Of a stretch of DNA of 64,000 nt, positions 53,511-62,468 are shown piece by piece. Made by a program: the position numbers and the translations under genes. This DNA comes from Cognatilysobacter claricitrinus (lineage in GTDB: Bacteria; Pseudomonadota; Gammaproteobacteria; Xanthomonadales; Xanthomonadaceae). The notes under the pieces were generated by a model that saw only the letters and a list, made by a program, of their open reading frames with translations, was not told the DNA's origin and did no database searches. The stretch covers positions 434,001 to 498,000 of the forward strand of contig NZ_BAAFZV010000001.1 of the NCBI RefSeq assembly GCF_045866565.1. Direction: 5' to 3'. Within the stretch, counting starts at the first letter, position 1. Each line of letters starts with the position of its first letter.

Positions 53511-55346
53511 TTAAGCGTCCGCTTTGGATCGCTTCCGGCTACCTGCGGACATCTTGACGTAGTGACCACGGCGCCCTTCGTTGAAGTCGAACAAGATCAC
53601 GTTGGGGCGGCCTGATTCAGGGCTTTCTGTCTGGTCAGCCGAGCCGTCGACTGCATTCGCTGCTGCGCTCGCAAGAGCATCGATCGGCTGAACGCCCGAC
53701 TCCATAAAATCCCGGATAAGCTCCTCACGCGTGGAGTCCGAACGCCAGCGATTGGGCGGGAACTGGATAGTGGCTTTGAAGTCGACCGTATCGTAGGACA
53801 CTTGTCCACGCAGCAGTTTCGTCGAACGATTAGCGACGGAGAGGTTTGCGTCGAACGTCTCGTTGAACACCCGAAGCATGTGCTGGATATAGCTAATGTC
53901 GCCATCGCACGCCTTCAACATGCGTTCGATCGTTTGGTAGGCGAACACTGGCGTGCGCATCGCATCGAAGAACATACCGCCGTTGTGGGACGTTATTACT
54001 AAGGGCTGCAGGACCACGACGAAGTGATCGAAATTCTCCAATCCTTGTTGGGGGAGCAGCTCGCGGAGCACGCCCAGCCCGTTCTCGCTCGTTAGGAATT
54101 CACTGATGCGCTGGCACTGGCCGAAAGCCTTGGAGACACTGTCACGATTCAGTGCTCGCAAGTGATCTTTGGACCAGGTGGCGGGAATTGGACTCTTGCA
54201 CTCGCACACGAGAATCACGTAGCCCAAGGTCGGCTCATGCGAGATGACCATCAGGTCGATGTCTGGCAACGTCGGGTCATACTGGGTCAGCTTGACTTCG
54301 GTCAGACATTCAAATCCCTCCGCGCGAAAGGCGCCTGCCATGCGCTGCACGAAGTTGGCGCCCAGAGGGTTGCTCACGTGATTGAGGAATTGATCGTTGC
54401 GACGGTGCGCTGCCACACGCATCAGTCCGACCACGCCCTCGTGCAGGGAAAAATGCATCGGGCGCATCCAGATTCGGCCGGTGCCACCTTCGCGCATCAA
54501 GGAAAAATAGCCCGGGCTTAGTCCTTCACTCGCCGCCTGCTTGTCGTACACCAGATCACGCAAGATGAGCTCAAGCGTGGTTCGGTCGATCCCTGTGTCT
54601 TGGTGCGCCGCTTCGATCAGCTCGTCCTGCACCATCGTCAATGCGCCACCGGTACCGTTGACCTCGGCGTGCCAGCGGTGCCAAAGCGCCTTGGCCACCA
54701 ACATCCGGTAGAACTGATAAAACTGCGCGTAGGTGTAGCCGCCGAAGTCGGCTCGACTGTCCGGCGGCAAGACGGCGAAGTACGCGACCAGCTTGTGGTC
54801 CACTTCGGCCTTGAGCAGGTTGTCGAACTGCTCGTCCAGGCCAGTCCACTCGTCGCGCCCTTTGATCAGCGCCTTCAGCGCGTCCCGGCGACTCGTGTCC
54901 GCAAAGTGTTCTCGGGCGCCGACCACCGATTCGTTTAACGAGACGTTGAATTGTCGCGGAATGGATCGGTCCAAAAATCGGATATCGGTGACTCCGTTCG
55001 CCTCGGTCCAGGTAAAGGCACCCGGAAAGTTGAACGCGTAATACAAGTACTCACGTAACAGGTAGTAATGGCTCCCAAACTCGACGTCATTGAGGATTCG
55101 ATCCATGTCCACTTTGTCACCGGTCGCCCCTGACACCAAATGGGGCGCGAACACCTCGATGGCCTTGTCGATGCCGTTGACCATCGGATCGTGCGCGGCG
55201 ATCGATGCGCTCAGGTTCATGAGCATGGCCAGTGTCTGGTCGGCATCCATGCTCTGGATCGCACATTCGGCCAAGCGCTCATCTAGGGCGGCGTCGAAGG
55301 CCTTGAGCTGCGCGAAAAACGCCGAATCGAGCTTGGACTTGGCCAC
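53511..55346 (-). CDS. Uncharacterised protein with PD-(D/E)XK nuclease-like motif
   Basis: A 611-residue protein not assigned to a named family. A segment near residues 355-385 reads LPDIDLMVIS followed by YVILVCECKS, the D...ExK spacing of PD-(D/E)XK nucleases. The preceding FECLTEVKL could be the helix-strand entry. The N-terminal half is helical and aromatic-rich. It is the last gene of the leftward DprA/phosphoribosyltransferase operon, starting 8 bp after the previous gene, and would be the effector if the operon is a defence system. Nuclease activity is inferred from the motif alone. Confidence 0.65.
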   Translation of the reverse strand: MAKSKLDSAFFAQLKAFDAALDERLAECAIQSMDADQTLAMLMNLSASIAAHDPMVNGIDKAIEVFAPHLVSGATGDKVDMDRILNDVEFGSHYYLLREYLYYAFNFPGAFTWTEANGVTDIRFLDRSIPRQFNVSLNESVVGAREHFADTSRRDALKALIKGRDEWTGLDEQFDNLLKAEVDHKLVAYFAVLPPDSRADFGGYTYAQFYQFYRMLVAKALWHRWHAEVNGTGGALTMVQDELIEAAHQDTGIDRTTLELILRDLVYDKQAASEGLSPGYFSLMREGGTGRIWMRPMHFSLHEGVVGLMRVAAHRRNDQFLNHVSNPLGANFVQRMAGAFRAEGFECLTEVKLTQYDPTLPDIDLMVISHEPTLGYVILVCECKSPIPATWSKDHLRALNRDSVSKAFGQCQRISEFLTSENGLGVLRELLPQQGLENFDHFVVVLQPLVITSHNGGMFFDAMRTPVFAYQTIERMLKACDGDISYIQHMLRVFNETFDANLSVANRSTKLLRGQVSYDTVDFKATIQFPPNRWRSDSTREELIRDFMESGVQPIDALASAAANAVDGSADQTESPESGRPNVILFDFNEGRRGHYVKMSAGSRKRSKADA

Positions 55347-55354
55347 GATGTCTC

Positions 55355-56488
55355 CTAGGGAATCAGGGCCTGGAGGACCTTCTGCGTCACAGGGTGCGTT
55401 TTCCCCGGGAACAGCGTGACTTTGTTGACCTTGAAGCCGCCGACCGGCAGCGGCTTGAACGGGTCGGCCAAGACATCAATGTCGTAGTGGCGCAGCTGGT
55501 CGCCGAACTTGCCCAACGCCACACCGGTCACTGACTTCGCCCCAGCCTTGCGCAGCAGCGCCGCTGCCACGCCGAAGGACACGCCGTAGGTCGTGCAATC
55601 ATCCACGACCATGATGTTCTTGCCCTTGATGCCGGACTTGTAATCGGGATTGAGATGCAAGGTCAGCAATTGGTCGGTCGGATCGGTGCGATCGACGCCG
55701 CCGCCAGCGGAGCGCTTGGCCGATGGAGTGTGCCGGATGAACAACGGCGCGCCGCGGCGCGCCATGTGGGCACGCGAAACCGTGGTTCGCAGGCCATGAG
55801 TAAAGCCGCTGAGCACTTCGGTATCGTCGTTAGCACTCTTGGAGGACGGATAGACGCCCCACAGCAAGCCGTCCTGAGTCCCCGCGCCATCGAACAGCAG
55901 CGAGCGCGAAGTCACGGTGAGCAGCGACAGCAAACGTGCTCCACCGTTCTTGACAGTTTGGGTCAGGCTCTTGGCAAAGGCGGCGACATCGTAGGGCTTC
56001 ATGTAGCCCGACAGATCCGACAACGCGCGCACGTTGTACAGCGGCCCATCTCCCCGGTACCACCACTCCCCAGCCCAGCCGTCGGTCAACGCGATGACGT
56101 CCGCCAACTCCTGAGGCGAAGCCACCTGGATGCCCAATGACTTGACCTTGGCGTCGGTCGACCAGCCGGCAGCGACGAGAATGCCCCCGCCGTTCTTGCC
56201 CATCTGCATGTCGGCGTCGTTGAAGGCCAACACCAGCGCGTCGAACGGCTTCAGGCCCAGCGCATGCGCGTTAGCAGCCACGACCTGCCCTTTCTGGCGG
56301 CCGGGCTGGTGCACGAATTGGACGGCCGATCCGGCGAATGCACCAGCGAACCAAGCAGGTTCCGCATGGTTGGACACCACGCCGACCGGATGCTTCGCGG
56401 TACTGACGTTCCTAAGCACCGTGACCAGCGCCGCATTCAGGCCGCCGGCCTGCACCAGCGCGTCAGGAGAAGCAAGGACGATCAACAT
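55355..56488 (-). CDS. HAD-like/phosphoribosyltransferase fusion
   Basis: A 377-residue protein with two regions. The C-terminal half carries a PRPP-binding phosphoribosyltransferase loop, IMVVDDCTTYGVSF (about 287-300). The N-terminal half follows the HAD order, with motif II-like PVGVVSN, a Lys-containing GRQKGQ and motif IV-like FNDADMQMGKNGG, but the motif I aspartate nucleophile is absent (it starts MLIVLASPDALV). The HAD part is thus likely non-catalytic or differently used. It starts 9 bp after the second phosphoribosyltransferase gene. It may process a nucleotide or nucleoside in a stress or defence pathway. Confidence 0.7.
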   Translation of the reverse strand: MLIVLASPDALVQAGGLNAALVTVLRNVSTAKHPVGVVSNHAEPAWFAGAFAGSAVQFVHQPGRQKGQVVAANAHALGLKPFDALVLAFNDADMQMGKNGGGILVAAGWSTDAKVKSLGIQVASPQELADVIALTDGWAGEWWYRGDGPLYNVRALSDLSGYMKPYDVAAFAKSLTQTVKNGGARLLSLLTVTSRSLLFDGAGTQDGLLWGVYPSSKSANDDTEVLSGFTHGLRTTVSRAHMARRGAPLFIRHTPSAKRSAGGGVDRTDPTDQLLTLHLNPDYKSGIKGKNIMVVDDCTTYGVSFGVAAALLRKAGAKSVTGVALGKFGDQLRHYDIDVLADPFKPLPVGGFKVNKVTLFPGKTHPVTQKVLQALIP

Positions 56489-56497
56489 GACGGGCGG

Positions 56498-57139
56498 TCA
56501 CTCCAGATTGTCGAAGGCATCGAGCGCCGATTTGGGCGCACGACGAGCGACGAACAGGCCATAGATCTCAGCCTCGGGGAAACGCTGCGCGAGCACGCGC
56601 TTGACTGCCTTGTAGTGACAGCCGGTAGTCAGCACGTCGTCGACGATGAAAATGCGGTCAGGCACGGGGTCGGTCAGGGACTCGTCCAGCTGGTAAACCG
56701 CCAGTAGTTCTTCGGGCTTGGGACGGCGATCGGCCAAATGCGCCGCCGCCATCGATGCGGTCTGGATGACCAGCTCGCGCACATCGTGCGGGCGATCTTG
56801 GGCCACCAGTCGTAGCAACCGCACCATGCGATCGTCATACGCTGGATCCGTGCGCGCCTTAGATGGCGGGACCGGAACCAGCGTCAGCTGCACCGCGGGA
56901 TTCAGCGCGGCGCGAAAGATCTGCGCGGCTTGGGCGATTGCCCTCTCCTTGTACTGCCACTCGGGGCGGCCGCGGCGGTCAACCGATTTCTTGAGGTTGT
57001 GGATGAGTTGGTTGGTGTTGCTGTAAGCGTGATCTTCGCCTGCGGTGTATTCACCAGCGTAATAGCAGGTGTCCCCGACATCCAGGTAGTGATGATCGGG
57101 GAGCGTCAGGGAATCAACTGCGACAACCCGGCTATTCAA
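56498..57139 (-). CDS. ComF-like phosphoribosyltransferase
   Basis: A 213-residue protein with a PRPP loop RIFIVDDVLTTGCHYKA (about 160-176) characteristic of type I phosphoribosyltransferases such as ComF and amidophosphoribosyltransferases, preceded by LTLVPVPPSK (about residue 85), the ComF-type substrate loop. The start is uncertain: a TTG at 57139 overlapping the DprA-like stop is shown, with an earlier start inside that gene possible. ComF and DprA are both competence proteins, yet here they sit in a defence-like operon on an island, so a nucleotide-signalling role is more likely than DNA uptake. Confidence 0.75.
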   Translation of the reverse strand: MNSRVVAVDSLTLPDHHYLDVGDTCYYAGEYTAGEDHAYSNTNQLIHNLKKSVDRRGRPEWQYKERAIAQAAQIFRAALNPAVQLTLVPVPPSKARTDPAYDDRMVRLLRLVAQDRPHDVRELVIQTASMAAAHLADRRPKPEELLAVYQLDESLTDPVPDRIFIVDDVLTTGCHYKAVKRVLAQRFPEAEIYGLFVARRAPKSALDAFDNLE

Positions 57140-58043
57140 GGGCTTCCCGGATGTCGTCGACGCTGTTGACGCGTATCGCGCCTTGCGCCTCAAAACGCCG
57201 GGGCCACGTCAGGTCCGGATTCTCGAAACAACTATTGAGGATGAAGAGCTTTCGACCTTGCTGCAAGGCCGCCCGCGCCTGCGCCAAGGTGCCCGAGGTC
57301 TCTCCTGCTTCGACGATCACCGTGGCTTGCGAGATCGCCGACATGGTCGCGTTGCGCTCTGGGAAAAACTGGCGGTTCGCCCGGTAGTCCTGTTCGGCAT
57401 AACGGCAGATCGGCACTTGGCTGATCAACAAATGCTTATCGGCAATCTCATCTTGCAGCTGTCGGTTTTCGCTGGGGTAGTACTCGGTTATCGGCGTACC
57501 GAGGACTGCAATCGTGCTCCCACCGCACGCCATCGCGGTCTTGTGGGCAGCGGTGTCAACTCCTTTGGCTAGGCCCGACACGATCGTGTACCCGGCCTCG
57601 ACCAGTAGCCGAACCAGCTTGCGCGTACGACGTTCGCCCTCTTCGCTGACATTGCGCGAGCCGACGATGGCAATGCGCTTGGGCGCATCCACCAGGTCCC
57701 ACCAGCCACGGTAGTAGAACAGCTCGATCGGATTGGCCGCATCACGCAAGCGCTGTGGGTACTCCACGGTGCCGTGCACCCGGACGCCGAAATCGACGAT
57801 GTTGGCCGAAATGAGCTTGTCCATGACCTGCTTGAAGCTCGCCGTGATCTCCTCTTCGCCCACCAATTCCGATGGGGTGGTCGATGGGTGCGCGCGGAAC
57901 AGCTCGGCCAGGGTCTTGAACGAGGTCTTCTGGCGCGTCCACAAGGCCTCGTAGGCCGCCATCTCGCGCGAAGGCACGATCGGAGGACTGAAAAAAATAT
58001 CGAGCGGACGCCCGCCGCAAGTGTTACCGGCTAGCAGGCTCAT
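57132..58043 (-). CDS. DprA-like (SMF/SLOG) protein
   Basis: A 303-residue protein with the DprA/SMF Rossmann-like (SLOG) domain: GSRNVSEEGERR (about 127), SGLAKGVDTAAH (about 157), FPERNATMSAIS and VVEAGETSGTL. These are the canonical DprA signatures, here without the long C-terminal DNA-binding domain. The N-terminal 100 residues have no known fold. The start overlaps the stop of the ImmA/IrrE gene (ATGA). SLOG proteins bind or cleave nucleotide-derived ligands, and DprA proper loads RecA on single strands. The operon setting beside two phosphoribosyltransferases suggests the ligand-handling role. Confidence 0.85.
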   Translation of the reverse strand: MSLLAGNTCGGRPLDIFFSPPIVPSREMAAYEALWTRQKTSFKTLAELFRAHPSTTPSELVGEEEITASFKQVMDKLISANIVDFGVRVHGTVEYPQRLRDAANPIELFYYRGWWDLVDAPKRIAIVGSRNVSEEGERRTRKLVRLLVEAGYTIVSGLAKGVDTAAHKTAMACGGSTIAVLGTPITEYYPSENRQLQDEIADKHLLISQVPICRYAEQDYRANRQFFPERNATMSAISQATVIVEAGETSGTLAQARAALQQGRKLFILNSCFENPDLTWPRRFEAQGAIRVNSVDDIREALE

Positions 58044-59245
58044 GGCTTGGCCCTCGATGGAAAGGGCACGACCGTACTGCCTCGGGTCGGCACGGACGGC
58101 TCGCTGGCGACCGCGCGCAAACGAGCAAACTGCACGACCGTCGCCTTGTGCTCGAAATAGCCTTCCGACAAGCCGGCGAGCTTTTCGATGTCGAACGCCG
58201 ACAAGCCGATATGGCGCGGGATGGCCTCGCGCGGCATGACGTTTTCTTCGATCAGCAAGTCGATCGTTCGCTGCAGCAAGCGCGGTTGTTCCGGCGCACG
58301 GTCGCCATCCCCGGGCTCGGCTTTGGCACCCCAGCGGGCGGAGCGACGCTTGAAAAGAAGCTGTGCGCCCTCCTCGTCCAGGATCTTCAAGGCGCGAAGA
58401 CGCATCACCATGGCAGCGACAGATACTCCCCAGCGCCGCTTGAGCAGCAACAGGTCATCGAGCGTGACGGGCGTGCGCACTTCGCTGCTAAAGGTTTCGG
58501 CGGGGAGCAAGAAGGCGCCGGCGAAGCGATGCGCCTGCACTTCCATCTGCTTGTGGCGCTCTCGGTCGTTGGGACGCTCGATGTACCGATGCAAGACCAG
58601 GTGGCCCAACTCATGGGCCAGGTCGAATCGGCTGCGATAGCCGTTGTCCTTGTCGGCGGACAACAGCACCAAGGGTCGGCCCAACGCCGCACTCCACGCC
58701 GACAAGCCTTCAATCTGCGAGATACCGGTTTCTTCGCGGATCAACACCACGCCCGCCCCTTCAATCGCCAAGGCTAGGTCTTGGACCGCCGTGCGTCCCA
58801 ATCGCCACAGTTCACGGCACTCGGCCGCCGCTGTTTCGATTTCATCCGGGGTGATCTGGTCCGGATCGGTGAAGGTGCGCGTGGGAAGATTAACGTCCGG
58901 ATAGTCAACGAAGTCGGACAACGCTAGGGCCACGTCTTGCGCCCACTCCAGGCGCGCCTCGAGCATGGCCCGCGCGGCGACGTGCGCCGAGGCGTTGCTG
59001 CGGAACATCGGCAACGACACTTTGGCTGACGGCGCACGCGTGAACCATTCCGGCGTGACATTGACAACGCTCGCCAAGCGCTCGAGAGCCTCGCGCTCGG
59101 GTGCTTGGGAGCCCGAACGCCATTTGCTCATGGTCGCCGGAGATACGCCGACCATGCCCGCAAGCTGCAGCTGGCTCAGGCGACGGGCGGCCAACACCTG
59201 GGTCAGGCGCTCGCCCTGAAAACCTTGGACGCCACCGCGGCTCAT
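58040..59245 (-). CDS. XRE-family regulator fused to ImmA/IrrE metallopeptidase
   Basis: A 401-residue protein with an N-terminal XRE helix-turn-helix (about 12-65; LSQLQLAGMVGVSPATMSKW) and an ImmA/IrrE-type zinc peptidase domain with HELGH at 211-215 and a likely third ligand in the helix MEVQAHRF. This architecture is found in regulators that cleave repressors or antitoxins when a signal is sensed. The C-terminal 100 residues are of unknown fold. It overlaps both neighbours by ATGA, so it is the second gene of the coupled operon and the most probable sensor and controller. Confidence 0.88.
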   Translation of the reverse strand: MSRGGVQGFQGERLTQVLAARRLSQLQLAGMVGVSPATMSKWRSGSQAPEREALERLASVVNVTPEWFTRAPSAKVSLPMFRSNASAHVAARAMLEARLEWAQDVALALSDFVDYPDVNLPTRTFTDPDQITPDEIETAAAECRELWRLGRTAVQDLALAIEGAGVVLIREETGISQIEGLSAWSAALGRPLVLLSADKDNGYRSRFDLAHELGHLVLHRYIERPNDRERHKQMEVQAHRFAGAFLLPAETFSSEVRTPVTLDDLLLLKRRWGVSVAAMVMRLRALKILDEEGAQLLFKRRSARWGAKAEPGDGDRAPEQPRLLQRTIDLLIEENVMPREAIPRHIGLSAFDIEKLAGLSEGYFEHKATVVQFARLRAVASEPSVPTRGSTVVPFPSRAKP

Positions 59246-59889
59246 GACGACTCGCCGCCGCGACCTTGCAGACGCCCCTGCCTGAGCTTCGGTTTGGCGA
59301 GGTCGACCTGTTCGCCCACTTGCGGTTCGTAGCGCTCCAGGAACGTCGAGATCGATTCGCGGAACAGCCAGCCGCGCATGTCGCGATCAGGCACAGCTAC
59401 GCTGATCGACACCGGCGCTTCGGGTTGCACGCGGGGCGAGCCGGAGAAGCACGCGACGAAGAAGGCGACCGCGACCGGAGGTTCTCGGTATTGATCGAAC
59501 AGCACGTTCTGCACCAGCGGCTCGAGGGCCTGGTTGGCCAGCGCCAAGTGGCGGCGCGTATGGCTGCGACGGCCATTGAGCCAACAACCGCTGGTGATGT
59601 TGAAGCGACCCAGCGTGAAGATGCCGGCGCGACCGAGCACCAGGTCATTGCCGCGCAGCTCCGTGGGCTGGGCGTGTGCTGCCGCGAGCGCGCGGTGGAA
59701 GCCCTCGTTCATGTCGAAGTGCCGCAGCTGGCCCAACACGTTGGGTAGATGACCGTTTTCCCGGCCGTGGGCGGCGCCGTAGGCGCGGTACGCCCCTTGG
59801 CGCAGAGCATCTTCCACGCCCATGACCAATTCGCGCGGCAGGTCCCGAACAAGCAGGGAAGGGATCGAGGCGGTCGACGGCTGGAACAT
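59242..59889 (-). CDS. Hypothetical protein heading the DprA/PRTase operon
   Basis: A 215-residue soluble protein without a recognised family. Its stop overlaps the start of the XRE-ImmA/IrrE gene, and a GGAG ribosome binding site precedes the ATG at 59889. It has several His residues (HFDMNEGFHRA, RRSHTRRHLA), a cysteine-containing central strand region and a basic C-terminal tail. As the first gene of the operon, it may be the substrate or partner of the ImmA/IrrE peptidase. A promoter-like TTGAGA-N17-TTTAAA lies about 55 bp upstream. Confidence 0.65.
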   Translation of the reverse strand: MFQPSTASIPSLLVRDLPRELVMGVEDALRQGAYRAYGAAHGRENGHLPNVLGQLRHFDMNEGFHRALAAAHAQPTELRGNDLVLGRAGIFTLGRFNITSGCWLNGRRSHTRRHLALANQALEPLVQNVLFDQYREPPVAVAFFVACFSGSPRVQPEAPVSISVAVPDRDMRGWLFRESISTFLERYEPQVGEQVDLAKPKLRQGRLQGRGGESS

Positions 59890-59943
59890 GGCAACTCCGG
59901 GGTTCGATTTCGCTTACCGGGATATTGGCACCGTTTTGTTTCG

Positions 59944-59972
59944 TTTAAAAGGGGTGGGCGAAGATTTCTCAA
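59944..59972 (-). promoter_or_regulatory. Sigma-70-like promoter of the DprA/PRTase operon
   Basis: On the minus strand, -35 TTGAGA (59967-59972) and -10 TTTAAA (59944-59949) are separated by exactly 17 bases, in an AT-rich patch, about 55 bp before the first start codon of the operon. The XRE protein of the operon could bind here, but no clear palindrome is seen. Confidence 0.55.
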
Positions 59973-60059
59973 CGTCCCGGATCCTCCTTCTCCCTTGCCC
60001 CAGTGGCTCAATGGGCCAGGGCCGGACAAATCCTATCTGCAGGGCCACGGTCGCCCAGC

Positions 60060-60310
60060 GGTGCCGGGTCCGGCAGTGCGCGAGGATGACTTCGCCCCGG
60101 AAGGCAGGCGTTGCGAACTTGGCCGCTTGCCCCACAAGCTCGGCACCCCAGCAAGACGTCTCTCCCGACGGCCCGCTCCCAGCCGACGAAGCGCGCGGCG
60201 ATCGGGTGCACGAGGGACAAGACGTCAGCGGCGCGTCCCTCGGCGACCAGTTGCGCCGGAGAACCAGTCAGGCCGCCCCGCGAGGGTCACCCATTCGACT
60301 GCCGTCTCCA
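60060..60310 (-). pseudogene. Possible decayed gene fragment
   Basis: In a 465-bp gap (59890-60354) the minus strand shows protein-like phrases in two frames: AVEWVTLAGRPDWFSG near 60305-60260 and, after a one-base shift, QLVAEGRAADVLSLVHPIAARFVGWERAVGRDVLLG. This looks like a frameshifted remnant rather than chance, but the family is not recognised and no start is present. The rest of the gap contains only the operon promoter. Confidence 0.3.
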
Positions 60311-60354
60311 GTAGGTGCTGCGCACAGTCTCTCCGGGGCTATTCGCGCGACGTC

Positions 60355-61245
60355 TCATGCAAATCTCGACTGATGTTCCTCCATCTCTGATCCATAGCGC
60401 GCCAGCAGTTCTTGAAGCACATAGGCGGAGCCGACGGCATTCATATATCGGCCCGTATTGGAAAAGCCCCTAAAAAGGTGCATCGGGTCATCGACCAACG
60501 TTCCCTTGACGATGGAGCCCGCGAACGCATGCGTTTCCTGAGCAACGAATAGTGCCAATTGCGCCGAGGCGCAGGTCAGCGCGCCCAGCGACAAGAAGTG
60601 AACTTCCTCCTTATCCGTCAGTGACGGTGCAAACGCACTCATCAGCGAGGACTGGCGTCCACCGTGTGTGCTCTCGGAGAACATTTTCTTTGCTTCTCGG
60701 TGCCTTTCGATGAGCGACTTGGACAGTTCTTCTTTGGTTCCACAGGCCAAAAGATATTGGTGCACTTTTTCGTACACCTTTCCATACCCGATGTGCTTGT
60801 TCCAGAACTCGTTCGTGTCATGGGTCGTGGCGAAGGCTTTGCACATTTCTTCGCTGAGCGCCAGGACCATGGCGATTTCAATATCCTCAATGAACGTGCG
60901 CGCCAAGACGCGTGCGGTCATATCCTGACCAATGGCTAGCAGGTCACGTATTGAGATGACATCGCGCTTGAGCTTGGAAACGGTAACCGCAAAACTTGCG
61001 AGGTTGCTGCTAAGCGGAACCTCGTACAGATAGCGTTCGAACTGCACGAAAAATTGAATGCTTTCGTCCAGCAAGACGAACCAAGGCTGCAGTTGTGCAT
61101 CAATGCATTGGGCTAAGCGTACGCGTGCGGCCTGGAGGTCCGCCGCTACGTCGATACGCCCGCAATCCGCCGGCGCGACGGCAGCAAGCTGCAATCGGTT
61201 CGCCCGTTCGACCAGGTCCCGTACAAACGATGCCTCGATTCTCAT
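60355..61245 (-). CDS. Hypothetical protein next to the integrase
   Basis: A 296-residue, mainly helical soluble protein of unknown function. It has conserved-looking segments WFVLLDESIQFFVQFERYLYE and a region with His, Asn and Lys (HDTNEFWNKHIGYGKVYEKVHQYLL). No catalytic motif or membrane segment is evident. Its start, with AGGAG about nine bases upstream, lies 11 bp after the integrase stop, so it is likely transcribed with the integrase. The lower GC fits island cargo. Confidence 0.7.
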   Translation of the reverse strand: MRIEASFVRDLVERANRLQLAAVAPADCGRIDVAADLQAARVRLAQCIDAQLQPWFVLLDESIQFFVQFERYLYEVPLSSNLASFAVTVSKLKRDVISIRDLLAIGQDMTARVLARTFIEDIEIAMVLALSEEMCKAFATTHDTNEFWNKHIGYGKVYEKVHQYLLACGTKEELSKSLIERHREAKKMFSESTHGGRQSSLMSAFAPSLTDKEEVHFLSLGALTCASAQLALFVAQETHAFAGSIVKGTLVDDPMHLFRGFSNTGRYMNAVGSAYVLQELLARYGSEMEEHQSRFA

Positions 61246-61256
61246 CTGGATGGCTC

Positions 61257-62468
61257 CTATCTAGCGCTCCGGATAGGAACGACCTTCGTGGTCTCGTTGC
61301 GCAGTTGATCAAGGTAGTCGGCCCACGCCTGCATCATCTTTTTTCGTTCCGCCAAATGTGCAGTCCGGTTGTACGCGCGCCCAAGCGGATCTCGCACGGC
61401 ATGCGCCAACTGATGCTCGATAAAGTCTGGCCGAAAGCCGAGCACTTCGTCCAAGACGGTTCGAGCCATGGCCCTGAAGCCGTGTCCCGTGATGGTGTCG
61501 CCGTTGAATCCTAGGTAACGCAAGGCGGCATTAATGGTGTTTTCGCTCATGGGCCGCTTTGCACTCCGCACTCCAGGGAAGACAAATTCACTCCGCCTCG
61601 TGATCGGGTGCAGATCATCCAGAATTTCTACGGCCTGAGAAGGAAGCGGCACGATGTGTGGCGTACCGGTCTTGCTGGCGGTGAAGCGCCACTCCGCTGC
61701 ATCTAAGTCAAGGTCAACCCAACGCGCCGTCCGCAATTCTCCTGGCCGCACGAAGAGCATAGGCGCCAGCTTCAATGCCCCCACGGTCACCGCCGAACCT
61801 CGGTAGGAGTACATAGCCCGGAGTAGATCGCCGATCTTCGCGGGATCGGTGACACTGGCAAAGTGCTTGGTCTGCGGCTGCTCAAGCGCGCCTGAGAGAT
61901 CGACTGCCGGATTGTCCTGCGCACGCCCCGTGGCGATTGCGTACCGGAACACACGCCCGGTAAACGAGCGGGCCCGATGAGCTGTCTCGATAACACCGCG
62001 CTTTTCCAGTTTCCGTAGCGAAGCCAGTAGCAGCGGAGCAGTCACATCGGTGATCGGCATGCCGCTGATTGCTGCCATGTCCTTCTCAATCAGGCGACGC
62101 TCGCGCTTCACCGATCCAGGACTCAGTCCTTCTTTCGCGCGCTTGGCCAAGAGTTCGGCTGCGATGGCGCCGAATGTCGTCTCCGCCTGTTCGATCTTTG
62201 CGGCTCGCTCGATCCTGGCGGCGTTCGCGGGATTACCCCCGCCCTTTACCAGACCGCGCAAGCGGTCTCGCTCGGCGCGCGCCTCCGCCAAGCCCATGAT
62301 CGGGTATTCCGAGATCGTGATGATGCTTGGCTTGCCGGCGTAGCGATATCGATAGCGCCAGACTTTGGAGCCACTAGGGCGCACTTCGATGCACAGGCCA
62401 TTGGTGTCTGCGATGCGAAATGCGCTCGCGCGCGGCTTGAGTGTGCGCAGCTTGGTATCGGTGAGCAT
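61257..62468 (-). CDS. P4-type tyrosine integrase
   Basis: A 403-residue integrase with the P4 layout: an N-terminal DUF4102-like arm-binding domain (LTDTKLRTLKPRASAFRIADTNGLCIEV), a SAM-like core-binding domain and the catalytic domain. Visible catalytic elements are the Arg in RPGELRTARW, HGFRAMARTVL, HQLAHAV and the likely nucleophile Tyr in LGRAYNRTAH. The start at 62468 gives the typical family length. The gene adjoins the tRNA target, and TGACTCAC repeats lie directly upstream of its start, where the protein could repress its own transcription. It should catalyse integration and excision of the island. Confidence 0.94.
   Translation of the reverse strand: MLTDTKLRTLKPRASAFRIADTNGLCIEVRPSGSKVWRYRYRYAGKPSIITISEYPIMGLAEARAERDRLRGLVKGGGNPANAARIERAAKIEQAETTFGAIAAELLAKRAKEGLSPGSVKRERRLIEKDMAAISGMPITDVTAPLLLASLRKLEKRGVIETAHRARSFTGRVFRYAIATGRAQDNPAVDLSGALEQPQTKHFASVTDPAKIGDLLRAMYSYRGSAVTVGALKLAPMLFVRPGELRTARWVDLDLDAAEWRFTASKTGTPHIVPLPSQAVEILDDLHPITRRSEFVFPGVRSAKRPMSENTINAALRYLGFNGDTITGHGFRAMARTVLDEVLGFRPDFIEHQLAHAVRDPLGRAYNRTAHLAERKKMMQAWADYLDQLRNETTKVVPIRSAR

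Noticed and set aside
57132..58043. The DprA-like gene as the cell's competence DprA
   Set aside because: It lies on a mobile island in an operon with ImmA/IrrE and phosphoribosyltransferases and lacks the usual DprA C-terminal domain. The housekeeping copy should be elsewhere.
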